In this document: positions 8,350 through 16,248 of the stretch, in pieces
How the letters are laid out: every line of letters starts with the position of its first letter
How positions within the stretch are numbered: the stretch's first letter is position 1
Assembly: GCF_024496245.1 (NCBI RefSeq)
Contig: NZ_CP101740.1
Location: 2,417,501 to 2,481,500, forward strand
Direction: 5' to 3'
Length of the DNA: 64,000 bases
From: Sphingomonas qomolangmaensis
GTDB taxonomy: Bacteria > Pseudomonadota > Alphaproteobacteria > Sphingomonadales > Sphingomonadaceae
Notes under the pieces: generated by a model
Database searches by the model: none
Told to the model about the DNA's origin: nothing
What the model saw: only the letters and a program-made list of their open reading frames with translations
Position numbers and translations under genes: made by a program

Positions 8350-9171
8350 CTAGCCCACCCGCACCCAAAGCGCGGTCGCATCGTCGCACTGCTTGAAGCG
8401 CGGAAAGCGGACGCAGGCGGCATCCTCGGCCTCGATTGCGCGCAGTTCGACCGCCAGCGCCGCCAGCCCGCGCGCCTCGATCGCCGCCATCAGCCCCTCG
8501 CCGTCATAGGCGCCATAGGCATCGACCAGCGCCGAAAAGCCGTCGCTCATCAGCAGCAGCATGTCGCCGCGCGCGACGGGCACCCGCGCGGTGGTGAGCA
8601 CCGCCTGCGATCGCCCCGCATTCACCCCCAGCACCCGCCGCCCGGGCCGTCCGCGCGCCGCGCGGCGATCGGCGGTGACCAACGGCGCGCGCTGCTTGGC
8701 TGCGCCGATCCCGACGCCGAGCGCCGCCGCCTGCGCGCGCTCGCCCGATCGGTCGGGGGCCGCACCGATCCAGCGCACCGTATCGCCGTGCCGGAGCAAC
8801 CCCGCGCAATCGCCGATCCAGCCGCAATCGAGCTGCTCGCCGACGATCGACACCGCCAGCATCGATCCGCTGGGCAATTCCCACGCGGCTTCGGGTTCGC
8901 GGCGATGCTCGCTGCGATAGCGTCGCTCGATCACCGCGAACACGTCGCTGCACACCCGCGCGATCGATCCCGGCGCGACGCCCGCGAACGCCGCGTCGGT
9001 CACGCTCGCCAGCCACGCCGCGCCGCCGCGCTCGCCGAGCAGCCCCGGCGGCCCCAGATCGGTCGCGCCGTCGATCACCCAGGCGAGCGTGTCACCACAG
9101 CCTGCACGGTCGTCATTGGGGGTGGCGGCGTCGCCCGCCAGGCCGATCGACTGGAGCAGGTCGAAATGCAT
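8350..9171 (-). CDS. PP2C-family serine/threonine phosphatase-like protein
   Basis: The 273-residue protein shows the PP2C metal-binding layout: NDDRAGCGDTLAWVIDGATD near the N-terminus (Asp ligands), GWIGDCAG in the middle, LLLMSDGFSALVD later, and a C-terminal CDDATALWVRVG, which corresponds to the terminal DD/DN motif. A manganese/magnesium-dependent phosphoprotein phosphatase is therefore likely, in the cytoplasm since no signal peptide is seen. It stands alone between smc and the 2-oxoacid dehydrogenase operon, so its substrate cannot be guessed from context. Confidence 0.8.
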   Translation of the reverse strand: MHFDLLQSIGLAGDAATPNDDRAGCGDTLAWVIDGATDLGPPGLLGERGGAAWLASVTDAAFAGVAPGSIARVCSDVFAVIERRYRSEHRREPEAAWELPSGSMLAVSIVGEQLDCGWIGDCAGLLRHGDTVRWIGAAPDRSGERAQAAALGVGIGAAKQRAPLVTADRRAARGRPGRRVLGVNAGRSQAVLTTARVPVARGDMLLLMSDGFSALVDAYGAYDGEGLMAAIEARGLAALAVELRAIEAEDAACVRFPRFKQCDDATALWVRVG

Positions 9172-9211
9172 GGGGGCAGGCGTAGCGCACGATAATGACA
9201 GTTCGAATTCT

Positions 9212-9337
9212 TCCCCCCTCCCTGGAAGGGAGGGGCCGGGGGTGGGTCGAGTGCTCGCGCTACGGCGGCGATAGGTGCGAGGAGAGCCATCTCCAGGACC
9301 CTACCCACCCCCAACCCCTCCCTTCCAGGGAGGGGAG
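9212..9337. repeat. Palindromic element, family B, copy 1
   Basis: A ~126-bp element with outer arms CCCTCCCTGGAAGGGAGGGG and CCCCTCCCTTCCAGGGAGGG; an inner GGGGGTGGGT pairs with ACCCACCCCC. It starts 5 bases past the E2 stop codon. Close copies are at 27030-27155 and 30922-31051, each also just past a stop codon. A transcription-stop or mRNA-stabilising role is plausible. Confidence 0.8.
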
Positions 9338-9342
9338 CTACC

Positions 9343-10713
9343 TCACTCGGCGAACAGCAGCACCGGGGTTTCGAGCAGCTTCTTCACCGCCTGGACATAG
9401 CTCGCCGCGTCGAAGCCATCGACGACACGGTGGTCGCAGCTGATCGACAGGTTCATCAGCTTGGCGCGGACCAAATCATCGCCCCGGAACATCGGCCGCT
9501 CGACAATCTTGTTCGGCCCGATGATCGCGACTTCGGGGCGGTTGATCACCGGCGTCGTCGCGATTCCGCCCAGTGGCCCGAGCGAGGTGATCGTCAGCGT
9601 CGATCCCGACAGCTCCTCGGACTTCGCCTTGCCGGTGCGCGCGGCGTCGGCCAGCCGGCCGATCTCGCTCGCCAGCTGCCAGACATTCTTGTCCTGCGCG
9701 TCGCGGATCACCGGCACCATCAGCCCGGCATCGGTCTGCGTCGCCATCCCCAGATGCACGCTACCATGCCGAGTCACGACGCCGGCTTCGTCGTCATAGC
9801 GCGCGTTGAGCATCGGGAAATCGGGGATCGTGCGGCAGATCGCGACGATCAGCAGCGGCAGCATCGTCAGCTTGGGCCGCCCGCCACGATTGGCGTTGAG
9901 ATCGGCGCGCATCTCCTCGAGCGCGGTGACGTCGATCTCGTCGACATAGGTGAAATGCGGGATCGCGCGCTTCGATGCCGCCATATTCTCGGCGATCCGC
10001 CGGCGCATCCCGATCACCTTGACCGGCACATCGGCGCGCGCGCGGCTGGCACCCGGCGCATGATAGCCCTCGCCGCCGCCATAGCGCAGATACGCATCGA
10101 GATCGGCGTGGCGGACATGGTTGCCGTCGGACTTCACCGAAGCGAGATCGACGCCCAGCGCCTTGGCCCGCGCACGAACCGCCGGCGAAGCCAGCACCTG
10201 GGGCCGATCCTCCCCGGCACGGGGAGGGGGACCATCCGCAGGATGGTGGAGGGGGGCTTCCGCAGGCGGCACCGCTTGCGGCGATCCCCCTCCACCACCG
10301 GCTTCGCCGGCGGTCCCCCTCCCCGTGTCGGGGAGGATCGGCGCAAGCCCCGCGTCCTTCGCCTCAGCACGGATCCGCGCATCTTCCTCGGGCGTCAGGC
10401 AAACCGCCTGCGCGTCGCTTGCCTCCTCGACCCCCGGATTCTCCGCGACCATCGTCGCGCTCTCGGTCACCGCCTCGGTCTCGATCACCACCAAAGTCGC
10501 GCCGATCGCGACCTGGTCACCGACCTCGCCCGCCAGTTCGACGACGACCCCCGACACCGGCGATTCCATCTCGACGGTCGCCTTGTCGGTCATCATGTCG
10601 GCGATCTGCTGGTCTTCCTCGACCCGGTCGCCGACCGCGATATGCCATTGAACGATCTCGGCCTCGGCAATGCCTTCGCCGATATCGGGCAGGCGGAAAG
10701 AGAATCGCGCCAT
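9343..10713 (-). CDS. bkdB: Branched-chain 2-oxoacid dehydrogenase E2 (dihydrolipoyl acyltransferase)
   Basis: E2 transfers the acyl group from E1 to CoA through a lipoyl swinging arm in the branched-chain 2-oxoacid dehydrogenase complex. The 456-residue protein has a lipoyl domain (residues ~3-80, lipoylated Lys44 in MTDKATVEM), a linker, a peripheral-subunit-binding domain (~173-208, LASPAVRARAKALGVDL) and a catalytic CoA-acyltransferase domain with ISCDHRVVDG near the C-terminus. The linker at residues ~125-171 is encoded almost wholly by a palindromic DNA element (10206-10339), an unusual in-frame insertion. It lies 2 bases after E1 beta in the same operon. Could in principle serve another 2-oxoacid complex, but the separate E1 alpha/beta sequences favour the branched-chain type. 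Confidence 0.92.
   Translation of the reverse strand: MARFSFRLPDIGEGIAEAEIVQWHIAVGDRVEEDQQIADMMTDKATVEMESPVSGVVVELAGEVGDQVAIGATLVVIETEAVTESATMVAENPGVEEASDAQAVCLTPEEDARIRAEAKDAGLAPILPDTGRGTAGEAGGGGGSPQAVPPAEAPLHHPADGPPPRAGEDRPQVLASPAVRARAKALGVDLASVKSDGNHVRHADLDAYLRYGGGEGYHAPGASRARADVPVKVIGMRRRIAENMAASKRAIPHFTYVDEIDVTALEEMRADLNANRGGRPKLTMLPLLIVAICRTIPDFPMLNARYDDEAGVVTRHGSVHLGMATQTDAGLMVPVIRDAQDKNVWQLASEIGRLADAARTGKAKSEELSGSTLTITSLGPLGGIATTPVINRPEVAIIGPNKIVERPMFRGDDLVRAKLMNLSISCDHRVVDGFDAASYVQAVKKLLETPVLLFAE
10206..10339 (-). repeat. In-frame palindromic element inside the E2 gene, family D copy 1
   Basis: This ~134-bp segment has outer arms GATCCTCCCC / GGGGAGGATC and nested pairs such as CCATCCGCAGGATGG and CCACCGGCTTCGCCGGCGG. 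Read on the minus strand it is fully open and encodes ILPDTGRGTAGEAGGGGGSP followed by a Pro/Ala/His-rich stretch, forming the linker between the lipoyl and E3/E1-binding domains. A related element occupies 32831-32949 inside ligD in the same frame and orientation relative to its gene. Confidence 0.85.
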
Positions 10714-10715
10714 CG

Positions 10716-11753
10716 TCAGTCCTTCATGATTTTCTTGAGCGCCTGTCCGATGCGGACCGGCCCCGGGAAATACGCCCATTCCAGGCTGTGCGGATACGGC
10801 GTGTCGAACCCCGTCACCCGCTCGACCGGCGCTTCGAGGTGGTAGAAGCAGCGCTCCTGCACCAGCGCCGCCAGCTCGGCACCGAAGCCGCCGGTGCGCG
10901 TCGCTTCGTGGACGACCATGCAGCGCCCGGTCTTCTTCACCGACGCCTCGATCGTCTCGATGTCGAGCGGCACCAAGGTGCGAAGGTCGATCACCTCGGC
11001 ATCGACCCCGGCTTCCTCGACCGTCGCGATCGCGACATGCACCATCGTGCCATAGGCCAGGATCGTCAGGTCGTTACCGGCCCGCGCGATCGCCGCCTTG
11101 CCCAGCGGGATCTTGTAATAGCCCGTCGGCACCTCGCCCGCGGGATGCGCCGACCAATTCTTGGCGGGGCGGTCCCAATAGCCGTCGAACGGGCCGTTAT
11201 AGATCCGCTTGGGCTCGAAGAAGAGCACCGGGTCATTGTCCTCGATCGCCGAGATCAGCAGCCCCTTGGCGTCATAGGGGGTCGCCGGAATGACGGTCTT
11301 GATCCCCGAGACATGGGTGAAGATGCCCTCGGGCGACTGCGAATGCGTCTGCCCGCCGAAAATCCCACCGCCGAAGGGCGAGCGCACCGTGATCGGCGAA
11401 ATGAACTCGCCCGCGGAGCGATAGCGCAGCCGCGCCGCTTCGGAGACCAATTGGTCGAGCGCGGGATAGATGTAATCGGCGAACTGGATCTCGGGCACCG
11501 GGCGCAGGCCGTACGCCCCCATCCCGACCGCGACGCCGATGATGCCGCATTCGGTGATCGGCGTATCGAACACCCGCGTCTTGCCATATTTCGCCTGCAA
11601 TCCGGCGGTCGCGCGGAAGACGCCGCCGAAATAGCCGACATCCTCGCCCATCACGATGACGTCGGGATCGCGCGCCATCACGACGTCCATGGCGGAGTTG
11701 ATCGCCTGGATCATGTTCATGCGGGTGGTTGGTTCGGTCATGGTCTCGCTCAT
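10716..11753 (-). CDS. bkdA2: Branched-chain 2-oxoacid dehydrogenase E1 beta subunit
   Basis: With E1 alpha this subunit forms the thiamine-diphosphate-dependent decarboxylase acting on the 2-oxoacids of Val, Leu and Ile. The 345-residue protein matches the family in length and shows the conserved MGEDVGYFGGVFRAT, a transketolase-like pyrimidine-binding domain (about 15-190) and a C-terminal transketolase domain (VIDLRTLVPLDIETI). The ATG at 11753 is preceded by GGGAGAGGGAAT, a ribosome binding site that is part of the palindromic element 11756-11953; an alternative ATG at 11741 exists. It lies between E1 alpha and E2 in the operon. Confidence 0.92.
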   Translation of the reverse strand: MSETMTEPTTRMNMIQAINSAMDVVMARDPDVIVMGEDVGYFGGVFRATAGLQAKYGKTRVFDTPITECGIIGVAVGMGAYGLRPVPEIQFADYIYPALDQLVSEAARLRYRSAGEFISPITVRSPFGGGIFGGQTHSQSPEGIFTHVSGIKTVIPATPYDAKGLLISAIEDNDPVLFFEPKRIYNGPFDGYWDRPAKNWSAHPAGEVPTGYYKIPLGKAAIARAGNDLTILAYGTMVHVAIATVEEAGVDAEVIDLRTLVPLDIETIEASVKKTGRCMVVHEATRTGGFGAELAALVQERCFYHLEAPVERVTGFDTPYPHSLEWAYFPGPVRIGQALKKIMKD

Positions 11754-11755
11754 AT

Positions 11756-11953
11756 TCCCTCTCCCGCTGGCGGGAGAGGGTTGCGCAGACTTGGTCGCGC
11801 TTCTTCAGCGCGGCCTAGTCGGAGCTGGGTGAGGGTGGTGCGGTCGCACTTGCGACCGCGCGAAGCTCCGCTTCGCTCGACCCCTCTCCAACCTTCGCTA
11901 GGCCGCTTCGCGACCAAGCTGCGGTATCCTCTCCCCTGTCCAGGGGAGAGGGG
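11756..11953. repeat. Long nested palindrome between E1 alpha and E1 beta genes, family C
   Basis: The ~200-bp spacer of the operon is a nested palindrome: CCCTCTCCCGCTGGCGGGAG at one end, CTCTCCCCTGTCCAGGGGAG at the other, and internal complementary arms GCTTGGTCGCG...CGGCCTAG and CTAGGCCGCTTCGCGACCAAGC. On the minus strand its end supplies the purine-rich sequence ahead of the E1 beta start. It resembles 25931-26018 in its CCCTCTCCCGC core. Confidence 0.75.
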
Positions 11954-11973
11954 AAGAGGGCGCTGGGCGACGC

Positions 11974-13260
11974 TCATGACTTCAACGCCCATGGCCGCCC
12001 GCTCGCTTCTTCCTCGGCGAGCATCTGCGCGCGCTGTTCCTTCAGATGCCACGGCATTTCCTCGAACACCCCGTCGAACAGCGTGTCGAGCGGCTGGTGC
12101 AGGCCATGCCCAAGGATACCATTGGCCTCGGCCTCCTTCTGGCAACGCTTCACGAGCTCGGCGAGCTCGAGGTCCTGTGCCGCGTGGCGTTCGTCGTCCC
12201 ATTCGCCCAGGCGAACCAGATGACCCTTCAACCGCGCGATCGGATCGCCCAGCGGCCAGTCGCTGGCTTCGTTGGCCGAGCGATATTGCGACGGATCGTC
12301 CGAGGTCGAATGCCCCTCGGCACGGTACGTGAAATGCTCGATCAGCGTCGGCCCCTGGTTGGTCCGCGCGCGCTCGGCGGCCCATTCGGTCGCGGCGTAC
12401 ACCGCCAGCGCGTCGTTGCCGTCGATCCGCAGGCCGGCGATGCCATAGCCCAGCGCGCGCGCGGCAAAGGTCGTCGCCTCGGCACCCGCAAATCCCGAAA
12501 AGCTCGAAATCGCCCATTGGTTGTTGACGACGTTTAGGATCACCGGCGCGCGATAGACGCTGGCGAAAGTGCAGGCCGAATGAAAATCGCCCTCGGCGGT
12601 CGATCCCTCGCCGCACCAGGTCGCGGCGATCCGCGTGTCGCCCTTGGCCGCGCTCGCCATCGCCCAGCCCACAGCCTGCGGATATTGCGTCGCCAGATTG
12701 CCCGAGATCGAGAAGAACGCCCCTTCGCGCGTCGAATACATGATCGGCAATTGCTTGCCCTGCAGCCGGTCGCCCTTGTTCGAATAGATCTGGTTCATCA
12801 TGTCGACCAGCGACCAGTCGCGCGCGATCAGGATGCCCTGCTGGCGATAGCTGGGGAAGGTCATGTCGTCGCGCTGCAACGCCATCGTCGCGGCGACCGC
12901 GACCGCCTCCTCGCCGGTGCACTTCATGTAGAAGCTGGTCTTGCCCTGCCGCTGCGCGCGGAACATCCGCTCATCGAACGCGCGCACCAGCGCCATGTAG
13001 CGCAGCATCCGCCGCAGCGTGTCGGGGGTCAGCCGCGGCGCCCATGGCCCCACCGCATTGCCCTCGTCGTCGAGCACGCGCACCAGCCCATAGGCCAGTT
13101 CGTGGAACTGCGCCGCCGGCTCGGCGGGGTCGGGGCGCCGGCCGCTGCCCGCGGGCGGCACGATGACGTCGCTGAATTCGGCCTTGTCGCCCGGGCGGAA
13201 CTTGGGCTCGGGGACGTGGAGCGACAGCGGGGGCAGGTTGGCGCGGGGTTCGCCGGTCAA
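11974..13260 (-). CDS. bkdA1: Branched-chain 2-oxoacid dehydrogenase E1 alpha subunit
   Basis: The product is the thiamine-diphosphate-binding alpha subunit of branched-chain 2-oxoacid dehydrogenase. The ThDP motif is GEGSTAEGDFHSACTFASVY followed by NNQWAI, and the phosphorylation-loop region contains YRAEGHSTSDDPSQYR, typical of branched-chain rather than pyruvate E1 alpha. The substrate-channel segment FPSYRQQGILIARD is also visible. I chose a TTG start at 13260 because GGAGAG lies 6 bases upstream and the resulting ~428 residues fit the family; the frame stays open to another TTG at 13338. It is first in the operon E1 alpha, E1 beta, E2; the E3 gene (lpd) must lie elsewhere. Confidence 0.92.
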   Translation of the reverse strand: MTGEPRANLPPLSLHVPEPKFRPGDKAEFSDVIVPPAGSGRRPDPAEPAAQFHELAYGLVRVLDDEGNAVGPWAPRLTPDTLRRMLRYMALVRAFDERMFRAQRQGKTSFYMKCTGEEAVAVAATMALQRDDMTFPSYRQQGILIARDWSLVDMMNQIYSNKGDRLQGKQLPIMYSTREGAFFSISGNLATQYPQAVGWAMASAAKGDTRIAATWCGEGSTAEGDFHSACTFASVYRAPVILNVVNNQWAISSFSGFAGAEATTFAARALGYGIAGLRIDGNDALAVYAATEWAAERARTNQGPTLIEHFTYRAEGHSTSDDPSQYRSANEASDWPLGDPIARLKGHLVRLGEWDDERHAAQDLELAELVKRCQKEAEANGILGHGLHQPLDTLFDGVFEEMPWHLKEQRAQMLAEEEASGRPWALKS

Positions 13261-13519
13261 GACACTCTCCAGATTCGCCTCGGACGTTGCTTGGACAACG
13301 CTCCAGAGCCGGTTCGGCGCCTTGTTATAAAGTTTCAAATGATATTACCAGCCTGTCCGTTGGTCGGGCCAGCCCACCGGCCCCCGCCCGATGGCGGTCA
13401 AGGCAGGCTCCGCCGTCGGCGACGCCAAGACGCGATTGCCGCCAGATGCGCCCGTTTTTTTCGCTCCGTTAACTTTTGGCGCCTAGGCAGACTTGATCCA
13501 GTTTAGTTCAGGATGGGTT
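13261..13519. other. Divergent intergenic region, bkd operon / diguanylate cyclase operon
   Basis: This ~260-bp gap separates two divergent operons and must contain both promoters. It holds an AT-rich patch near 13321-13350 on the bkd side and a T-run with GTTAAC near 13456-13475 on the other side. I see no convincing -35/-10 pair and no repeat element. Confidence 0.4.
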
Positions 13520-13759
13520 ATGCGTATCGATCAACTCCACCCCACCCCCACCGACGCCGAGCCGCTCGAAATCCCCAGCGAGCTGCTCGAAAGCGTCCAG
13601 CGCCACCAGGCGCATCTGGCGGCGCTCATCGCCAGCATGCAAGCCGCCGGCGTCCAAGACGACACGATCGAGACGAGTGTCCGCACGCTGGTCGACAGCT
13701 ATGCCGACGAACTTACCGTCGCGATCCGAGAGATGATGAAGGTGGATCGGCATGTTTGA
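13520..13759 (+). CDS. Small helical protein coupled to a diguanylate cyclase
   Basis: A 79-residue acidic protein of unknown function, mostly predicted helical (IPSELLESVQRHQAHLAALI, then IETSVRTLVDSYADEL). No signal peptide or membrane segment is visible. The ATG at 13520 has a good AGGATGG ribosome binding site. Its last 8 bases overlap the start of the GAF-GGDEF gene, so the two are translated together and the small protein may be a partner or regulator of the cyclase. I do not recognise the family. Confidence 0.7.
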   Translation: MRIDQLHPTPTDAEPLEIPSELLESVQRHQAHLAALIASMQAAGVQDDTIETSVRTLVDSYADELTVAIREMMKVDRHV

Positions 13760-14732
13760 CGCCCTGTTGCACGACGACGAGGCGCGGATCGCCGCACTCC
13801 ATCGGCTGAGCGTGCTCGACACCGCGGTCGAAGAACCGTTCGAGAAGATCGTCACGCTGGTGCGCACCGTGCTCTCGGTACCGATCGCGACGGTGACGCT
13901 GGTCGATCGCGATCGCCAGTGGTTCAAGGCCAAGCGCGGGGTCGATGCCGACCAGACGCCGCGCTCGGTATCGTTCTGCACCCACACCATCCAGCAGCGC
14001 GCGCCGTTCGTGGTCGAGAATGCTGATCTCGATCCGCGCTTCGCCGGCACCGCGCTGGTCGCTGGTCCGCCCTATGTCAAAAGCTATGCCGGCATCCCGC
14101 TGCGCACTCCCGAGGGCTATAATGTCGGCGCGCTGTGCGCGATGGATACGCGGCCGCGCCATTTCAGTCCCGCCGACCTCGCGATCCTGTCGAACTTTGC
14201 CAACATCGTGTGCGACGAGCTCGAGCTGCGGCTGATCGCGCAGGTCGATCACCTGACCGGCGCGCTCACCCGCCGCGGCTTCGTCGCACAGGCCGAGCGC
14301 GAGATCGCGCGCGCGCGCCGCTATGGCCGCCCGAGCAGCCTGGTGATGCTCGACCTCGATCACTTCAAATCGGTCAATGACACCTATGGCCATCCCGCGG
14401 GCGACCGGGTGCTGAACCACGTCGCCAAGATCGCCGGCGGCGCGCTTCGCCCCAGCGACGTGTTCGGCCGGCTGGGGGGCGAGGAATTCGCGATCCTGCT
14501 GCCCGAGACCGCGGCCAGCGATGCGGTGGTCGTCGCCGAGCGCCTGCGCGGCGCGATCGCGCAAAGCCCGGTCGTGCTCGACGGCGACATCGCGATCGAC
14601 GTCACCGCCAGCATGGGCGTCGCGGCGCTCGGCCCCGAAATGACGTCCTTCCCGCAATGGCTCGAGCGCGCCGACACGATGCTCTATGCCGCCAAGGCGG
14701 GCGGGCGAAACTGCACGCGGATGGCTGCCTAG
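13752..14732 (+). CDS. GAF-GGDEF diguanylate cyclase
   Basis: The 326-residue cytoplasmic protein makes cyclic di-GMP. An N-terminal GAF sensor domain spans about residues 20-160 (VTLVDRDRQWFKAKRG, YAGIPLRTPEGYNVGALCAM), and a GGDEF domain follows from about 165 (DHLTGALTRRGF). The active site is GGEEF in RLGGEEFAIL near residues 241-245, and the inhibitory I-site R-x-x-D is present five residues upstream (RPSDVFGR), so product inhibition is expected. It overlaps the small upstream gene by 8 bases. The GAF ligand is unknown. Confidence 0.92.
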   Translation: MFDALLHDDEARIAALHRLSVLDTAVEEPFEKIVTLVRTVLSVPIATVTLVDRDRQWFKAKRGVDADQTPRSVSFCTHTIQQRAPFVVENADLDPRFAGTALVAGPPYVKSYAGIPLRTPEGYNVGALCAMDTRPRHFSPADLAILSNFANIVCDELELRLIAQVDHLTGALTRRGFVAQAEREIARARRYGRPSSLVMLDLDHFKSVNDTYGHPAGDRVLNHVAKIAGGALRPSDVFGRLGGEEFAILLPETAASDAVVVAERLRGAIAQSPVVLDGDIAIDVTASMGVAALGPEMTSFPQWLERADTMLYAAKAGGRNCTRMAA

Positions 14733-14735
14733 CAG

Positions 14736-14774
14736 CCGCGGCGGCGGACGGCAGACCGGCCACCGCCGCCGCGG
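14736..14774. terminator. GC-rich hairpin between convergent genes
   Basis: Perfect 12-bp arms CCGCGGCGGCGG and CCGCCGCCGCGG flank a 15-base loop, between the stop codons of the diguanylate cyclase and NIPSNAP genes. No T-tract follows, so rho-independent termination is uncertain, but the position suits a bidirectional stop. Confidence 0.5.
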
Positions 14775-14781
14775 GCGGCGA

Positions 14782-15210
14782 TCAGCGCGGCAGCGTCAGC
14801 GGCGGCGAATAATCGGCCATCGTCATGAAGACGCTGTCGACCTTGGCGACCAGCTTGCCGTTTGCCTCCGAAGCCGCCGCCACCGCGCGCCATTGCGGAT
14901 CGGCGACGAACGCCTTCCAGCTCGCCTCGCGCGCGGCGCGGCTGGGATAGGCGAGCACATACACGATCCGCCCCTCGGCCGCAGCGTCGGTCGGCTGCTC
15001 GTTCCAATAAGCGACGTTGCGCATCCCGTGCTTGGCGAACAGCGCCAGCGTATGTTCGCGGAACCGTGCGTTCAGCGCCGCAAGCTTGCCCGGTGCGGGG
15101 TAATAGACGCGCAGTTCATAGAACAACGCCTGCGGATCGACCGCCGCCTGCTGCGCCGAAGCAGGGATCGCGCAGGCAACTAGGGCAAGACAGGCAAGGG
15201 CAGAGCGCAT
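14782..15210 (-). CDS. Secreted NIPSNAP-family protein
   Basis: A 142-residue protein with a signal peptide (MRSALACLALVACAIPASAQ) and one NIPSNAP domain: FYELRVYYPAPGKLAALNAR at the start and a later YPSRAAREASWKAFVADPQW, both characteristic of this dimeric ferredoxin-like fold. The function of bacterial NIPSNAP proteins is not established. The ATG at 15210 is preceded by GGAG. It seems to be a single-gene unit. Confidence 0.8.
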   Translation of the reverse strand: MRSALACLALVACAIPASAQQAAVDPQALFYELRVYYPAPGKLAALNARFREHTLALFAKHGMRNVAYWNEQPTDAAAEGRIVYVLAYPSRAAREASWKAFVADPQWRAVAAASEANGKLVAKVDSVFMTMADYSPPLTLPR

Positions 15211-15326
15211 TGGGGACTCCTTGAGGGGATGGTGGGGATGGCTGCGGATCACATCGTGCGCCATGGGGGTAGCGCATGTCGATCCTCCTAGGCAGCTATC
15301 ACCAAAGTGCGGACCGAATTGGCGCG

Positions 15327-15351
15327 TCACCCCGGACTTGGTCCGGGGTGA
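15327..15351. repeat. Perfect 25-bp inverted repeat
   Basis: TCACCCCGGA and TCCGGGGTGA flank CTTGG. It lies in the ~280-bp gap between the NIPSNAP gene start and the outer-membrane protein gene end; the rest of that gap shows nothing recognisable. It may terminate the outer-membrane protein transcript or be a copy of a dispersed repeat. Confidence 0.6.
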
Positions 15352-15488
15352 GGATCGGCGAGCGACGGCTTCCCACATCCTCGCGGTTTGATGCGGATCG
15401 CTTAGCCTTGCAACGCTCCCACGCACGCCGCTCCCCGCTGTCACCCGCGTAAAGGCCCGGCCGGTAGAACGCCGACCAGGCCCCACGA

Positions 15489-16142
15489 TCAGAAGCGGAT
15501 GCCCATGCCGTACACCACCTGATGACGGTGCGGTTTCAGCGTTGCCGTGATGTCGTCGGCGGTCGCGCTCACCTCGCCATAGCCGGTGTAGACATATTCG
15601 AGGCGGCCATAGATGCCGCCGGGCAGCGCACCCTCGACGCCGGCGCCCAGATGGAAGCCGTCGACATTGGTGCTTTCGCGATAATCGGGGATGATGAACT
15701 CATAATCCTGGTAATCGAGCGTCACGCGCGTGTTCGAATAGCCACCCTTGCCATAGACCGCGAAGCGGTTGCCCAGCCGGGTGCCGATTCGCGCGCCCGC
15801 GGTGATGCTGCGACCCGCGCTGAGGCAAAGCTCGTCGACGCCATAAAGCTCGCCGCACTCCTCGGTGGTCGCGCCCTCCAGCCCGGCATAGCCACCGATC
15901 AGCACATTGGCGCCGGCTGCAGCGTCGTAACCCAGCTCGCCGCCATAGACCGCGCCGCTGCGGACAGCGCTGCGGCTGAAGCGATCGACGCCATCGGTCA
16001 CGCTAGCGCGGATCGTGGCATTGTCATAGCCCACCCGGCCTTCGACCCGCGGGCCGGTGAACACCGACGCGCCGTCCTGCGCCATCGCCGGCACCGCCGT
16101 GAACGAGGTTGCAAGCACGGCGATAAGCATTGGTAATTTCAT
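15489..16142 (-). CDS. Outer-membrane beta-barrel protein (OmpA/porin-like opacity family)
   Basis: A 217-residue protein with a clear signal peptide (ending AVPAMAQ) and alternating amphipathic strands ending in aromatic-x-F (VVYGMGIRF), the usual outer-membrane insertion signal. Strand-like segments such as GPRVEGRVGYDNATI, FAVYGKGGYSNTRVTL and GGIYGRLEYVYTGYG match the small 8-stranded barrel family. One cysteine pair (EECGELYGVDELCLSAG) could close an extracellular loop. The ATG at 16142 has AGAGGAGA upstream. Exact role is unknown. Confidence 0.82.
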   Translation of the reverse strand: MKLPMLIAVLATSFTAVPAMAQDGASVFTGPRVEGRVGYDNATIRASVTDGVDRFSRSAVRSGAVYGGELGYDAAAGANVLIGGYAGLEGATTEECGELYGVDELCLSAGRSITAGARIGTRLGNRFAVYGKGGYSNTRVTLDYQDYEFIIPDYRESTNVDGFHLGAGVEGALPGGIYGRLEYVYTGYGEVSATADDITATLKPHRHQVVYGMGIRF

Positions 16143-16248
16143 CAAAATCTCCTCTTGCGAGGAGCTGCCCCCGCGCGGCGCTTTAAGCCGGGCAGTGGTT
16201 AACAAAGGCTCCATATCGACGCCGGTTTGGCGACAAACAGGCTGAAGC

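Noticed and set aside
13261-13338. Longer E1 alpha N-terminus from TTG at 13338
   Set aside because: No ribosome binding site there. The internal TTG at 13260 has GGAGAG at the right distance and gives family length.
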